27,716 nt of DNA from Bacteroidales bacterium UBA5072 (GCA_002415855.1 DIAS01000004.1:1-27716), one strand, 5' to 3'. Numbered from the stretch's first letter, positions 1 through 8,629 are shown. Translations and numbers: made by a program. Notes: a model not told the origin generated them from the sequence alone.

Positions 1-826
1 CCAGTCCCAGACTGGCTTCGATATAGGTGCCGGGAACCGCTGTGAGCGCATCTTCGGTGAGCGTATAGATCACCGGTATGGCTGCCAGTGCCATGGCAAT
101 TCCGCCTACAAAAGCATTTAACCGACCGGAATACCCCAACAGATCCTGAAAGAAAGATGCCAGTACCATCAGGGCAAAGAATCCGATCACAACCGATGGG
201 AAACCTGCAAGCAGCTCAATGGCCGGCTTAATGAACTCTCTGATCCTGCGCGGCGCAAACATGGCCGTATAGATAGCTGCCAGGATGGCAACCGGCCCGG
301 CAAATAATATCGCGATAAGCGTAACCTTCAGTGTTCCCAGGAATAGTGGCAGCAAACCGTACCTGGGCCGGTCAGATACAGGCAACCAGTCTTTTGATGC
401 CAGGGTTGCCAGCGCATTGCCATTTTCTGAACCGGAAGTAACCTGCTCTGAAGGCGGATTGCCGGGAATTTCAGCATTTGAAGGCAACTCCTCCACGACA
501 TCGCCATAGGTTTCGGGCTGGAGCAAGGCATCCGCCTCAGAACTTCCCGGATCATACACTTCAGGTGCCAGTGTTTCGGACGGCAGGGTCGATGGTGATT
601 CCATGCTCGCTTTTGCGGGCGAAATGTTCTTGAACAGGGGAAGTGTTTCCCTGAATACAAATACAAAGATCAGTATCACAAAAGTGATGGACATAAAAGC
701 TACTGTTTTGATCACTTTTTCGGCCAGCCAGTCGTCAAACCGGAATTGCTTCTTCAGTATTGAAGAAGCAAATCCTGTGGTTTGCAGGGATGCTGCTGTG
801 CTTTGTATTTCTTTGCTTTTTTTCAC
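1..826 (-). CDS. pstC: PstC, phosphate ABC transporter permease (C-terminus cut by window edge)
   Basis: Inner-membrane permease subunit of the high-affinity phosphate transporter PstSCAB. The frame is open from a GTG at 826 to the window edge (275 full codons). The GTG is preferred because an in-frame TGA lies five codons upstream. One membrane segment spans about residues 41-59 (TVAFMSITFVILIFVFVF); a Pro/Ser/Glu-rich stretch of about 90 residues (68-157) follows; permease segments resume at about 160. The order VTLIAILFAGPVAI, then LLAGFPSVVIGFFALM, then the EAA-loop beginning EASLGL is typical of PstC. The long polar insert makes the protein longer than the roughly 300-residue enterobacterial PstC. 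It lies 24 bp downstream of pstS in the same operon. PstA, PstB and perhaps PhoU are expected beyond the left edge (inference). Confidence 0.93.
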   Translation of the reverse strand, partial: MKKSKEIQSTAASLQTTGFASSILKKQFRFDDWLAEKVIKTVAFMSITFVILIFVFVFRETLPLFKNISPAKASMESPSTLPSETLAPEVYDPGSSEADALLQPETYGDVVEELPSNAEIPGNPPSEQVTSGSENGNALATLASKDWLPVSDRPRYGLLPLFLGTLKVTLIAILFAGPVAILAAIYTAMFAPRRIREFIKPAIELLAGFPSVVIGFFALMVLASFFQDLLGYSGRLNAFVGGIAMALAAIPVIYTLTEDALTAVPGTYIEASLGL

Positions 827-850
827 AATAGGCCCTTTTCAGAGAAATCG

Positions 851-1684
851 CTACTTCACCGGGAAATAACCGACCTCTGTAATGATCTTCTGCCCTTCGG
901 GTCCCAGGATCCAGTCGACATACTTCTTGGTTTCACCGGTTGGTTTGTTGCGCATGTATAAATACAGGTAGCGTGTGATCGGGTATTCGTTTTTGGCAAT
1001 GTTTTCCGCTGTGGGCAAACTGCCGGGAGTTTTATCATCCTTTCTGACCACGCAGTGTTTCACACCGGCAGCATAGGCAGCGCCACCATACCCTATACCA
1101 TATTTGTCTTTTTTCACTGCATTCACTACGGCAGCTGTTCCCGGAAGGGTCTGGCAACTGGCAGCATAATCTCCTTTTATGACCTCATCCTTGAAAAAAG
1201 AATAGGTTCCCGAGCTGTTTTCACGACCATAAAGCTTGATAGAAGCATCCTCCCCGCCTACCTGTTGCCAGTTGGTTATTTTGGCCTGGTAAATATCACT
1301 CAGCTGTTTCAGGGTAAGTTCCTTCACCTTGTTGGATTCGTTGAGAAATATCGTGATACCGTCTTTGGCACAGGGGATCTGTACACCCAGGGTATTATAG
1401 CGTTCTTTCAGTTTTTCAACCTCGGTGGATTTGATAGGTCGGCTTGAGGTGGCAATGTCGGTGGTGCCGTTAATCAGCGCGGCAATTCCCACTCCTGATC
1501 CTCCGCCGGTTACCTGTATGGCAACTGCAGGATTATTTTTCATATATATTTCTGCCCAGCGCTGTGCCAGAATAACCATGGTATCAGAGCCTTTTACCGT
1601 AATCCTGGTTTGCTGCATGAAAGCAAACCCGGTTAGTATTACTGGTATCAATACAATTGATAATAAAATTCCGTTCTTTTTCAT
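851..1684 (-). CDS. pstS: PstS-like phosphate-binding protein
   Basis: Periplasmic substrate-binding protein that delivers inorganic phosphate to PstCAB. It has 277 residues. The N-terminus is a hydrophobic export segment (about residues 5-23) without a lipobox cysteine, so a soluble or membrane-anchored periplasmic protein is likely. Phosphate-binding loops typical of PstS are visible: GSDT at 32-35, TGGGSGVG at 59-66, SSR at 80-82 and RENSSGT at 154-160. The sequence is complete to the C-terminal EVGYFPVK. It is shorter than E. coli PstS (about 346 residues) but fits the short PstS class common in Bacteroidota. It lies between the porin gene (65 bp upstream) and pstC (24 bp downstream). I see no separate Pho-type promoter in front of it, so read-through from the porin promoter is likely. 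Confidence 0.93.
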   Translation of the reverse strand: MKKNGILLSIVLIPVILTGFAFMQQTRITVKGSDTMVILAQRWAEIYMKNNPAVAIQVTGGGSGVGIAALINGTTDIATSSRPIKSTEVEKLKERYNTLGVQIPCAKDGITIFLNESNKVKELTLKQLSDIYQAKITNWQQVGGEDASIKLYGRENSSGTYSFFKDEVIKGDYAASCQTLPGTAAVVNAVKKDKYGIGYGGAAYAAGVKHCVVRKDDKTPGSLPTAENIAKNEYPITRYLYLYMRNKPTGETKKYVDWILGPEGQKIITEVGYFPVK

Positions 1685-1715
1685 TTTTATAATTATTAGT
1701 CTTTAATTTTTTGTC

Positions 1716-1742
1716 TTCCATCCAGAATCTTCCATCAGAATC
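1716..1742. repeat. Imperfect 13-14 bp direct repeat between porin gene and pstS
   Basis: TTCCATCCAGAATC (1716-1729) is followed directly by TTCCATCAGAATC (1730-1742) in the 65-bp gap between the porin stop and pstS. It has no hairpin potential. It may be a replication-slippage duplication; no function is inferred. Confidence 0.5.
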
Positions 1743-1749
1743 CTCAAGG

Positions 1750-2946
1750 TTAGAATTTCGCCTGCATCCTGATCCCAAACACATTGTCCTTGATATCGTC
1801 GGGATAGGTAGTATTTGTTTCGTTCTTCGGGATACCGTAGTTCAACGATAACCGGATATTCTCATTCAGGTAAAACTGCCATGCAAAGGTCAGGGTAGTG
1901 TAAAAAACATCTTTTCCGGCAGCATCTCCCGATAGTTTGGTGTTGGGATCAAAATAATCGAGCCGGGTAACGAACTGGTTCTTTTTACCAATATTCTTGA
2001 TCAGGTAAGCATAATATCCCGAGAATTCCCTGGTTTTGTAAGGATTGGATTTTGAATCGCCCGGGTAGGCATTACGGCCGGCAATATACTCACCCTTCAG
2101 GGCAAGGCCGCCCCACAGGTCGAAGAAAGCCTGGACCTCAACGCCACCCCATTTTTTATCGAGATAAGTACCTACGTTGGCGTCAACGCTGTCCATTTTA
2201 TTCTCGTAATCCGACACATACTTGGTTTTCGCCATCAGACCACCAAAATAACCGTGGGCACCCACATCAATTCCAATGTTCTGGCCAGGAAATTTGAAGG
2301 AGTAAACCGCACGGGCCATCACGTCTTTTCTGGAATCGACATCCAGCTGTTCAATACCTTTGAAGTTCCCGTTCAGCATAGCGAGCTGGAGTTTGAGCGG
2401 AACAGCCAGAGGTTTGAATTCAAGTTTGGCCCCTACTTCACGTTCACCGGGGTAAATGGTACGGATCAGTCTCGATCTTTCAAAAACTTCCCGCTGGCTG
2501 GAGGAATACTCCACTTCGTAGTTGGGCCGGTTGAACTGACCTACCCACAGGGTAAGGGTTTTCAATTTCGGCAGATAAGCCACGGCATAGGCATCCTTAA
2601 GGGAAAGATTACCGGTGGCAAAGTCAGGCTGAAGCACGAACCGTATGCCGTCGGCTGCTTCATAGGTGACCTTGATTCTGGCACGGCGGACAAAAAACGT
2701 ACTGACCGGATCATTCGGTTTCACCAGACCGCCCTGGTAATACTCATACTGGGCCTGGATATAACCGGATACCTTTATTTTTGTAAGTTTGCCCAGGTCA
2801 CTTTCATTTAGGGCGACACGCTCATCGAGGGCATTGAGTCTGCCGTCAAGCGAAATGATTTTTTCCTGCAGGGTATCAGCCGGAACCTGTGCATGAATCA
2901 CGTTGGTCACAGCAACCATCAATAAGCCGAACAATAGTTTCTTCAT
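1750..2946 (-). CDS. Phosphate-selective porin O/P family outer-membrane protein
   Basis: Predicted outer-membrane beta-barrel porin of the OprP/OprO type, letting phosphate into the periplasm where PstS binds it. It has 398 residues from the ATG at 2946; a longer frame exists, but this ATG begins a clean signal peptide, MKKLLFGLLMVAVTNVIHAQ, with cleavage after AQ. A short coiled-coil-like stretch (DTLQEKIISLDGRLNALDER) precedes the barrel, as is common in this family. The barrel begins with KVSGYIQAQYEYY and ends in IRMQAKF with a terminal phenylalanine, as expected for BAM insertion. Alternating strands such as FVLQPDF and LWVGQFNRPNYEVEYSSSQREVF fit the family. It is the first gene of the porin-pstS-pstC operon, under phased Pho-type repeats. 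Actual anion selectivity cannot be read from sequence. Confidence 0.88.
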   Translation of the reverse strand: MKKLLFGLLMVAVTNVIHAQVPADTLQEKIISLDGRLNALDERVALNESDLGKLTKIKVSGYIQAQYEYYQGGLVKPNDPVSTFFVRRARIKVTYEAADGIRFVLQPDFATGNLSLKDAYAVAYLPKLKTLTLWVGQFNRPNYEVEYSSSQREVFERSRLIRTIYPGEREVGAKLEFKPLAVPLKLQLAMLNGNFKGIEQLDVDSRKDVMARAVYSFKFPGQNIGIDVGAHGYFGGLMAKTKYVSDYENKMDSVDANVGTYLDKKWGGVEVQAFFDLWGGLALKGEYIAGRNAYPGDSKSNPYKTREFSGYYAYLIKNIGKKNQFVTRLDYFDPNTKLSGDAAGKDVFYTTLTFAWQFYLNENIRLSLNYGIPKNETNTTYPDDIKDNVFGIRMQAKF

Positions 2947-2982
2947 TATGATAATAATATAGTTTTCCTCAATTAACTGCTG

Positions 2983-3062
2983 CAAAATTCCGCATATGCT
3001 GTTACAGAGATGTTTCTTTAATAAGAAATAAAAGTTACAGAAAGGTTACAAAAAGGTTACAA
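2983..3062 (-). promoter_or_regulatory. Pho-box array and -7 element for the porin-pstSC operon
   Basis: On the minus strand, TTGTAAC starts at 3062, TTGTAAC at 3051 and CTGTAAC at 3040, exactly 11 bp apart. A further CTGTAAC starts at 3007, 33 bp (three periods) further on, with a weak AAGAAAC in phase at 3018. Seventeen bases after the start of the 3007 unit lies GAATTTTG (2990-2983), one mismatch from TAnnTTTG. Eleven-bp direct repeats are the hallmark of PhoB boxes in proteobacteria; applying that model here is inference. Confidence 0.75.
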
Positions 3063-3076
3063 CCGCGGATAAATCG

Positions 3077-3134
3077 TTGTAATAATATTGTCGTAATTTT
3101 GTAACATTACTGTAATTGTAGCCACCTAATTTAG
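3077..3134 (+). promoter_or_regulatory. Four-unit Pho-box array and -7 element for phoBR
   Basis: TTGTAAT (3077), TTGTCGT (3088), TTGTAAC (3099) and CTGTAAT (3110) repeat on an exact 11-bp period. TAATTTAG (3127-3134), one mismatch from the Bacteroidota -7 consensus, starts 17 bp after the last unit. This predicts a transcription start near 3140 and a leader of about 20 nt before the ATG at 3160. Only 14 bp containing CCGCGG separate it from the divergent porin array. Autoregulation of phoBR by its own regulator is inferred. Confidence 0.8.
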
Positions 3135-3159
3135 CTGCTTACTAAAATAGGTGAAATGT

Positions 3160-3855
3160 ATGAACACACTTAATGCCATGCACATACTGGTTGTTGACGA
3201 TGAAGAGGATATTTGCGAGATACTCAGGTTTAACCTGGAATCGGAAGGCTATAAGGTGGATACTGTGACTTCAGCCGAAGAGGCCAGGCATAAAAAGCTT
3301 GAGAAGTATAACCTTTTTCTGCTTGACATCATGATGAAAGGTATGTCGGGTTACCGGCTGGCGGATGAGATCAGAAAGCAGCGGAAGCTGGAGGCCCCGA
3401 TCTTTTTCATCACGGCAAAAAATACGGAAAATGATAAGCTTACGGGATTTTCAGTAGGTGCTGACGATTACATTACGAAACCTTTTTCGATTAAGGAGGT
3501 TGTTGCACGTGTAAAAGCAGCTTTAAGAAGAGCGGATCCGCTGCACGGCGAAATACCTGAAGAGAAAACAATCAGGATTGCAGGAATTGAACTCGATATT
3601 GAAAAGAAACGATTAACCGTTGACGGTACAAAGGCCGACCTTACCCCTATTGAATTTCAGATTTTGCAACTTCTGCTTAAATATCCCGGCAGAATATTCG
3701 GACGGGACCAGTTCCTGAATAACATCTGGCGCGATGTAAATGTAACCGACCGAACCGTTGACGTACACATCACCCGGTTACGGAAAAAGCTGGGACCCTA
3801 TGGGAAATACCTCATTACCCGCAAGGGATATGGATATTGTTTTGAAATAGAATAA
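3160..3855 (+). CDS. phoB: PhoB-type response regulator (OmpR/PhoB family)
   Basis: Two-component response regulator of 231 residues, predicted to bind the 11-bp repeats in this region when phosphorylated. The receiver domain spans about residues 8-123: acidic pair D13/D14, phosphoacceptor D56 in FLLDIMM, T85 in FFITAK and K107 in ITKPF. A PhoB/OmpR winged-helix domain follows (about 137-231), with the recognition region NVTDRTVDVHITRLRKKLG and the wing RKGYGYCFE. A GTG at 3151 and an ATG at 3178 are alternative starts. I chose ATG 3160 because AGGTG lies about seven bases upstream; all three give an intact receiver. The kinase gene follows nine bases later. The name PhoB rests on family, the divergent pst operon and the phased repeats; strict orthology is not proven. 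Confidence 0.9.
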   Translation: MNTLNAMHILVVDDEEDICEILRFNLESEGYKVDTVTSAEEARHKKLEKYNLFLLDIMMKGMSGYRLADEIRKQRKLEAPIFFITAKNTENDKLTGFSVGADDYITKPFSIKEVVARVKAALRRADPLHGEIPEEKTIRIAGIELDIEKKRLTVDGTKADLTPIEFQILQLLLKYPGRIFGRDQFLNNIWRDVNVTDRTVDVHITRLRKKLGPYGKYLITRKGYGYCFEIE

Positions 3856-3864
3856 CTTAACCGA

Positions 3865-5652
3865 ATGAGAATTATCGCTACCTATACTAAGAAGTGGCTG
3901 GTCTATATCCTTTCATTTTTTTTATTTTTTACCGCAGTATTACTGGTCTCGGAGTATTACCACGAGAGAAAGTTCCGGCTGGAAGCCCTTAATGAAAAAC
4001 TCGACAATTTTGCCGGTTTGACCGATCGGTATATTACAAAATTCAATATCTCAGACAGAAAAGATTTTACAGGGCTGGACAGTCTTGTGGATATGTTCCC
4101 GGATCAAACCATAAGGATTACCGTAATTGATTATCAGGGCGACGTGCTTTACGATTCGGAAGTGAGCAACACCGCTACCATGGAAAACCATCTCATGCGG
4201 CCCGAGATTCAGCAAGCCCTTTCAAATGAATTTGGAACCAATATAAGGTTGTCAGGAACCACCAATTTCAAGTATTATTATTATGCAAAGAAATTTGGAC
4301 AGTACTTTGTGCGTGTATCTGCCCGCTATGATATCAATGCAAAAAAATTCATTCAGCCCGACAGGATATTCCTGCTTTTCATTGTGCTGTTTTTTCTCGC
4401 GGCGTCGTTGACAATCATCGTGATCACCGACAAATTCGGAAAATCGATCAGTACTTTGCGTGAGTTTACCTTGCAGGCGCTTGCCAACAAGCCGATCGAC
4501 GAGAAAATCGCCTTTCCTGAAAACGAGTTGGGGATCATCGGGCAGGATATCATTGATATTTATCAGAGCCTGAACCGGACCAAGGAGGAACTTATGTCAG
4601 AAAAGGCAAAACTTATCAGGCACCTGAACATGCTTGATGAGGGGATAGCCATTTTCTCAAAAGACATGCGCTTAATTACGAGCAACAACCATTTCATTCG
4701 CTATATAAATCACATCAGTGATTCCCGGGTTTTTACAGGGGACGAGTTTTTCAGGATACATGATTTTGACCCGTTGTTCAGTTTTATCAACAAATATCTC
4801 AACGAAGAAGGCCGGACCAACCTGGCCGATATTCAGCCAACATACGAAATAAACCTGAGCAAGGCAGGCAAATATTTCTCCGTAAAGTGTATCGTATTTC
4901 CCGATCAGAGTTTTGAGGTGTCCATTAATGATATCACAAGACCTACAAAAAGAAAGATACTGAAGCAGCAGATCACGGAAAATATTGCCCATGAACTGAA
5001 AACCCCGGTTAGTTCAATCAAGGGATTTCTCGAAACCATTCTGAACGGGAATACCGACAAAGCAAGGACCATGGATTACCTTCGGCGGGCCTATTCGCAG
5101 TCGTGCCGGCTGGCTGACCTCATCCACGACATTTCGTTACTTACCAAGATGGAGGAGGCAGGAAGCCTGTACAAGATTGAAAAGGTCGATCTGGAGGAAC
5201 TGATCCTGGATATTGCAGGGGAGATAGAGCCATTGCTCAAAGAGAACGGAATTAAACTCGATCTGAAAATTCCGGAAAGCCTTTTGATTTATGGAAATTC
5301 AGGACTTCTTTATTCCATATTCCGGAATCTTTTCGATAATGCCATCGACCATGCCGGAAAGGATATTACCATCCGGCTCGAAAACTACATGAAGGATGAT
5401 GACTTCTGTTATTTCTCATTTTCCGACAGTGGAACCGGAGTTCCCGATGACGATCTTCCAAGGCTGTTTGAACGGTTTTACAGGGTTGACAAAGGCCGTG
5501 ACCGCAAGAAGGGCGGCACCGGTCTTGGCCTGGCCATTGTTAAAAATGCCATTCAGTTCCACAAGGGGGATATTTCCGTTAAAAACCATGCCGGAGGAGG
5601 ACTTGAGTTTTTATTCACCCTGGCAAAGGATGCCAGGAGCAGCCATGAATAA
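3865..5652 (+). CDS. phoR: PhoR-type membrane sensor histidine kinase
   Basis: Inner-membrane histidine kinase of 595 residues, the likely partner of the preceding regulator. Two membrane segments (about 11-29 and 168-187) flank an extracytoplasmic region of about 135 residues, so this is not the short-loop enterobacterial PhoR but the larger-sensor type seen in Gram-positives and Bacteroidota. A linker (about 190-245) and a PAS-like region (about 250-355) follow. The kinase core has the H box ENIAHELKTP with phosphoacceptor H376, the N box NLFDNAIDHA (488-497), G1 DSGTGVP (521-527), the F box LFERFYR and G2 GGTGLGLAI (550-558), so it looks fully active. It lies nine bases after phoB in one operon and ends before a strong shared terminator. 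Whether it senses phosphate itself or the Pst complex cannot be told. Confidence 0.9.
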   Translation: MRIIATYTKKWLVYILSFFLFFTAVLLVSEYYHERKFRLEALNEKLDNFAGLTDRYITKFNISDRKDFTGLDSLVDMFPDQTIRITVIDYQGDVLYDSEVSNTATMENHLMRPEIQQALSNEFGTNIRLSGTTNFKYYYYAKKFGQYFVRVSARYDINAKKFIQPDRIFLLFIVLFFLAASLTIIVITDKFGKSISTLREFTLQALANKPIDEKIAFPENELGIIGQDIIDIYQSLNRTKEELMSEKAKLIRHLNMLDEGIAIFSKDMRLITSNNHFIRYINHISDSRVFTGDEFFRIHDFDPLFSFINKYLNEEGRTNLADIQPTYEINLSKAGKYFSVKCIVFPDQSFEVSINDITRPTKRKILKQQITENIAHELKTPVSSIKGFLETILNGNTDKARTMDYLRRAYSQSCRLADLIHDISLLTKMEEAGSLYKIEKVDLEELILDIAGEIEPLLKENGIKLDLKIPESLLIYGNSGLLYSIFRNLFDNAIDHAGKDITIRLENYMKDDDFCYFSFSDSGTGVPDDDLPRLFERFYRVDKGRDRKKGGTGLGLAIVKNAIQFHKGDISVKNHAGGGLEFLFTLAKDARSSHE

Positions 5653-5678
5653 TTGGTCAAGCGGATAAGGAACAAATA

Positions 5679-5708
5679 AAACGGCGGAGCTTTTAAACTC
5701 CGCCGTTT
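5679..5708. terminator. Bidirectional intrinsic terminator between phoR and the T9SS gene
   Basis: An 11-bp perfect stem, AAACGGCGGAG (5679-5689) with CTCCGCCGTTT (5698-5708), encloses an 8-base loop. A CTTTTT run follows on the plus side and TTTATTTGTT on the minus side, so it can end phoR transcripts and those of the convergent operon. Confidence 0.9.
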
Positions 5709-5746
5709 ACCTTTTTCACGCTTTCGGACTATCTGCCTTCGTTTGG

Positions 5747-8572
5747 TTAACGTGCCACAAGTTTCAATACTTGTCGGTTTTCATTCACCAGGATCTCGGC
5801 GAAGTATATTCCATCACGTGCAAGGTTCACCGTAAACTCATGCCTTCCGCTATTGCGTCGTTCATTCACGGGTGATGAGACCAAAGCGCCGGTCACATCA
5901 TATATCTTTATTGAAACAGATGATTCCGAATCCAGGTCAATACTTATTTTCGTTGACTCAGAAAAGGGATTGGGGTAAGCTGCTGCGGATATGGTGTATT
6001 CTGCAATTTCGTCAACGGCATTTGGAATACTTTCATACCAGTATGATGCTGTTAGAACGGGAGATCCCTCCATGGGAAGAAAATCGGGTGATTCCAGGTT
6101 AAAGGGATCTGTGATTTCAAGGTCACTGTTATCGGTCATTTTCACATTCTCAAAATCTGTGTTTACAAAGAATGTACTGTCAAAATCAGCAGCAAAGAAA
6201 TCCCTGCAACCGGCAAGATAGGTATTCCGCAGTTTCAGGTCATTGGCTGTGGCATTGGCCTGGGATGCTGTTCCATCGATAAAAAGTCCGGTTGCATAAC
6301 CAGCAAAAATTGCATTATAAATGTTCAGTTTGGTGTTTCGCCTGAGGTGCATGGCTCTTTTATAATTGGCGTTAATGGAAGTTGAAGAGGTAACAAGCGG
6401 ACCAAAAGAGCTGATATTGCTGAAGAGTGCCTGGGTAAATGGTGTTGCTTCCGAACCGTTGCCATCATTGTCTGATTCAAAGCTGTTTGAACCTGAACCG
6501 GCGTCAGCTACTGCAGGATCCCTGAGTGAAACGGCGAACTGAACCTTACCAAGGTATCCGAAATCGGTGTCAAAGTCATCATCCCAACCGCGGAACGCGA
6601 TCAGATGGCGGGCATTAACCGTACCGCCAAACCATTCATAGGAATCATCGCCGGAGAAAGAAACCTGTATATGGTCAATTTCAGTGCTGTTGCCTACACC
6701 GCCAAATGTCAGACCGTTGATTTCCTTATCAGGTTGAAAGGCTATACCGGGGAACTCTATACGGATATATTTCATTGCACCGGAATTATCCGCATCATCT
6801 GAACCACCATAGGTTGAGGTAGGCCCTCCTTCGATGATAGGATCCACTTTGTTTACGGTGGCATTGCCCAGAATGATCACACCACCCCAGTCGCCGTATG
6901 ACCTTTGTCCTGCATCCTGGTTGGAAGTGAAAACGATCGGATTGGAAGCTGTGCCTTCGGCCATTATTTTGGCGCCTTTCTCAATGATCAGGGCACCTTT
7001 GTTGGCCTTGCTCCCACGAATGACCGTACCGGGTTCAATGGTAAGCGTGGCTCCTGATTTTACATAAACCCAGCCATCCAGCAGGTAAGCAACCTGTGTG
7101 GGCAGAAAATTCGGGGCAGTAAGACTAAACGGGTCAGCAAGGCCAAGGTCACTGTTGGAGGCCAGTTTCCGGTTGTTCCTGGCGGCATCGCTGAAGTAAA
7201 GACTGTCAAAATCAGCAGCAAAAAAGTCTTTGCAGCCTGCCAGAACTGAATTTCTGATGTTCAGGGAGCCAGCTGTTGCATTGGCTTGCGAAGCTGTACC
7301 GTCGATGAAAAGGCCGGTAACATAGCCTGCAAATACTGAATTGAAGATGCTGAGCTTGGTATTTCTGCGAAGGTGCATGGCTCTTTTAAAATTTGTATTT
7401 ACGGCTGTGGAAGGTGTCGCCAGCGGTCCAAAAGAGCTGATATTACTGAAGACAGCCTCGGTAAAAGGTGTAGCCTCGGTACCGGTACCGTCGTTGTCGG
7501 ATTCAAAGCTGTTTGAGCCAGATCCTGCGTCAGCAACAGCAGGATCCCTGAGAGAAACTGCAAACTGCACCATGCCACGGTATCCGTAATCGGTATCAAA
7601 ATCATCGTCCCAACCACGGAAAGCAATTAGGTGTCTGGCATTGACCGTACCGCCGAACCATTCGTACGAATCATCACCGGAGAAGGAAACCTGAACATAA
7701 TCCACTGTAGTTGCGCTACCAACACCGCCGAATGTCAACCCGTTGATTTCTTTATCAGGCTGAAAGGCAATGCCGGGGAACTCTATACGGACATATTTCA
7801 TGACACCGGAATTATCCGCATCATCAGAACCGCCATAGGTTGAAGTAGGCCCTCCTTCGATGATCGGATCCACTTTGTTCACAACAGCATTGCCCAGAAT
7901 GATGACGCCTCCCCAGTCACCGTATGACCGTGAACCGGCATCCTGGTTGGAGGTGAAAACAATCGGATGGGCAGCTGTACCTTCAGCCATGATCCTGGCA
8001 CCCTTCTCAATAATGATGGCACCCATGTTGGCTTTGCTCCCCCGGATAACGGTACCGGGTTCAATGGTAAGGGTGACCCCCGATTTCACATATACCCAGC
8101 CGTCGAGGAGATAAACTTTGTTGGCACTGAGGGTGGTATTGACGGTGATATCACCTGCTGATATCACATCGGTAGTTGTCGGATACACTGTACTCTGGGG
8201 TGTCCAGTTAGCCCATCCCGATGTCCAGTCGACGCTTCCGAAAGCCCCGACATAATCAACCTGCTGGAAGAAAGCATTGGCCAGCTTGCTGTGCGAAAAA
8301 TCCGAAGCGCCCATCAGCACGGAAGAGGATGACCATGTGGTATTGGTGGAAATGTCACCGGCCGGAATGGTTATGGATGTCGGCGGATATACCGTGCTCT
8401 GAGGTGTCCAGTTGGTCCATCCCTCTGTCCAGTCTTCTGTACCAAAGGCACCAACATAGTCAACTTCATCAAAAAAAGGATCGTCGATGGTCGCCTGCGC
8501 TTTCAGCGTCCCGCCACCGGCTAACATAATCAGGACTATACCTGATAAAAGAGCGTAAATTTTCTTATTCAT
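5747..8572 (-). CDS. T9SS-exported protein with duplicated beta-helix-like domain
   Basis: Predicted secreted or cell-surface protein of 941 residues. It has an N-terminal signal peptide (about 1-26, ending LKAQA) and a C-terminal type A T9SS sorting domain (about 862-941) starting AAYPNPFSESTKI, with the IYDVTGALV core and a basic C-terminus. Between them are two mini-repeats (33-80 and 101-148, each FF-x-VDYVGAFG-x-DWT) and two large repeats of about 340 residues offset by 342 (154-490 and 496-833). Each large repeat carries WVYVKSG-x-TLTIEPGTVIRG, SNQDAG-x-RSYGDWGGVIILGN, the acidic GWDDDFDTD and SNSFESDNDG. Gly/Asn/Asp-rich short strands suggest a right-handed beta-helix; the acidic motifs could bind metal. 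It lies 57 bp downstream of the TonB receptor gene in the same operon. Its biochemical function is unknown; a surface role in phosphorus capture or scaffolding with the receptor is inferred only from context. Confidence 0.85.
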   Translation of the reverse strand: MNKKIYALLSGIVLIMLAGGGTLKAQATIDDPFFDEVDYVGAFGTEDWTEGWTNWTPQSTVYPPTSITIPAGDISTNTTWSSSSVLMGASDFSHSKLANAFFQQVDYVGAFGSVDWTSGWANWTPQSTVYPTTTDVISAGDITVNTTLSANKVYLLDGWVYVKSGVTLTIEPGTVIRGSKANMGAIIIEKGARIMAEGTAAHPIVFTSNQDAGSRSYGDWGGVIILGNAVVNKVDPIIEGGPTSTYGGSDDADNSGVMKYVRIEFPGIAFQPDKEINGLTFGGVGSATTVDYVQVSFSGDDSYEWFGGTVNARHLIAFRGWDDDFDTDYGYRGMVQFAVSLRDPAVADAGSGSNSFESDNDGTGTEATPFTEAVFSNISSFGPLATPSTAVNTNFKRAMHLRRNTKLSIFNSVFAGYVTGLFIDGTASQANATAGSLNIRNSVLAGCKDFFAADFDSLYFSDAARNNRKLASNSDLGLADPFSLTAPNFLPTQVAYLLDGWVYVKSGATLTIEPGTVIRGSKANKGALIIEKGAKIMAEGTASNPIVFTSNQDAGQRSYGDWGGVIILGNATVNKVDPIIEGGPTSTYGGSDDADNSGAMKYIRIEFPGIAFQPDKEINGLTFGGVGNSTEIDHIQVSFSGDDSYEWFGGTVNARHLIAFRGWDDDFDTDFGYLGKVQFAVSLRDPAVADAGSGSNSFESDNDGNGSEATPFTQALFSNISSFGPLVTSSTSINANYKRAMHLRRNTKLNIYNAIFAGYATGLFIDGTASQANATANDLKLRNTYLAGCRDFFAADFDSTFFVNTDFENVKMTDNSDLEITDPFNLESPDFLPMEGSPVLTASYWYESIPNAVDEIAEYTISAAAYPNPFSESTKISIDLDSESSVSIKIYDVTGALVSSPVNERRNSGRHEFTVNLARDGIYFAEILVNENRQVLKLVAR
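6074..7087 (-). repeat. Large internal repeat, copy B, of the T9SS gene
   Basis: Encodes residues 496-833 of the T9SS protein and matches copy A (7103-8113) almost throughout, with an offset of 342 codons (1026 bp). Matches between the copies reach nucleotide level, for example around the GWDDDFDTD and FESDNDG segments, so the duplication is fairly recent or kept homogeneous by gene conversion. Confidence 0.85.
7103..8113 (-). repeat. Large internal repeat, copy A, of the T9SS gene
   Basis: Encodes residues 154-490. It begins YLLDGWVYVKSG as copy B does and ends FLPT where copy B ends FLPM. It is separated from copy B by only five residues. Confidence 0.85.
8129..8476 (-). repeat. N-terminal mini-repeat pair in the T9SS gene
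   Basis: Residues 33-80 and 101-148 are near-identical 48-residue units offset by 68 residues. Both contain VDYVGAFG, NWTPQSTVYP and AGDI, and only the second leads into a large repeat. The pattern suggests that an ancestral junction between helix domains was duplicated and the first large domain was lost or never present. Confidence 0.75.
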
Positions 8573-8629
8573 GGTTATATAAATTGGTTAATAATTACGA
8601 ATTGAATATTCGGGGAATTGTTTTTAACA

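Noticed and set aside
2254..2811. 185-codon plus-strand ORF opposite the porin gene
   Set aside because: The minus-strand porin is complete with signal peptide and barrel end. The antisense frame has no recognisable domain or promoter.
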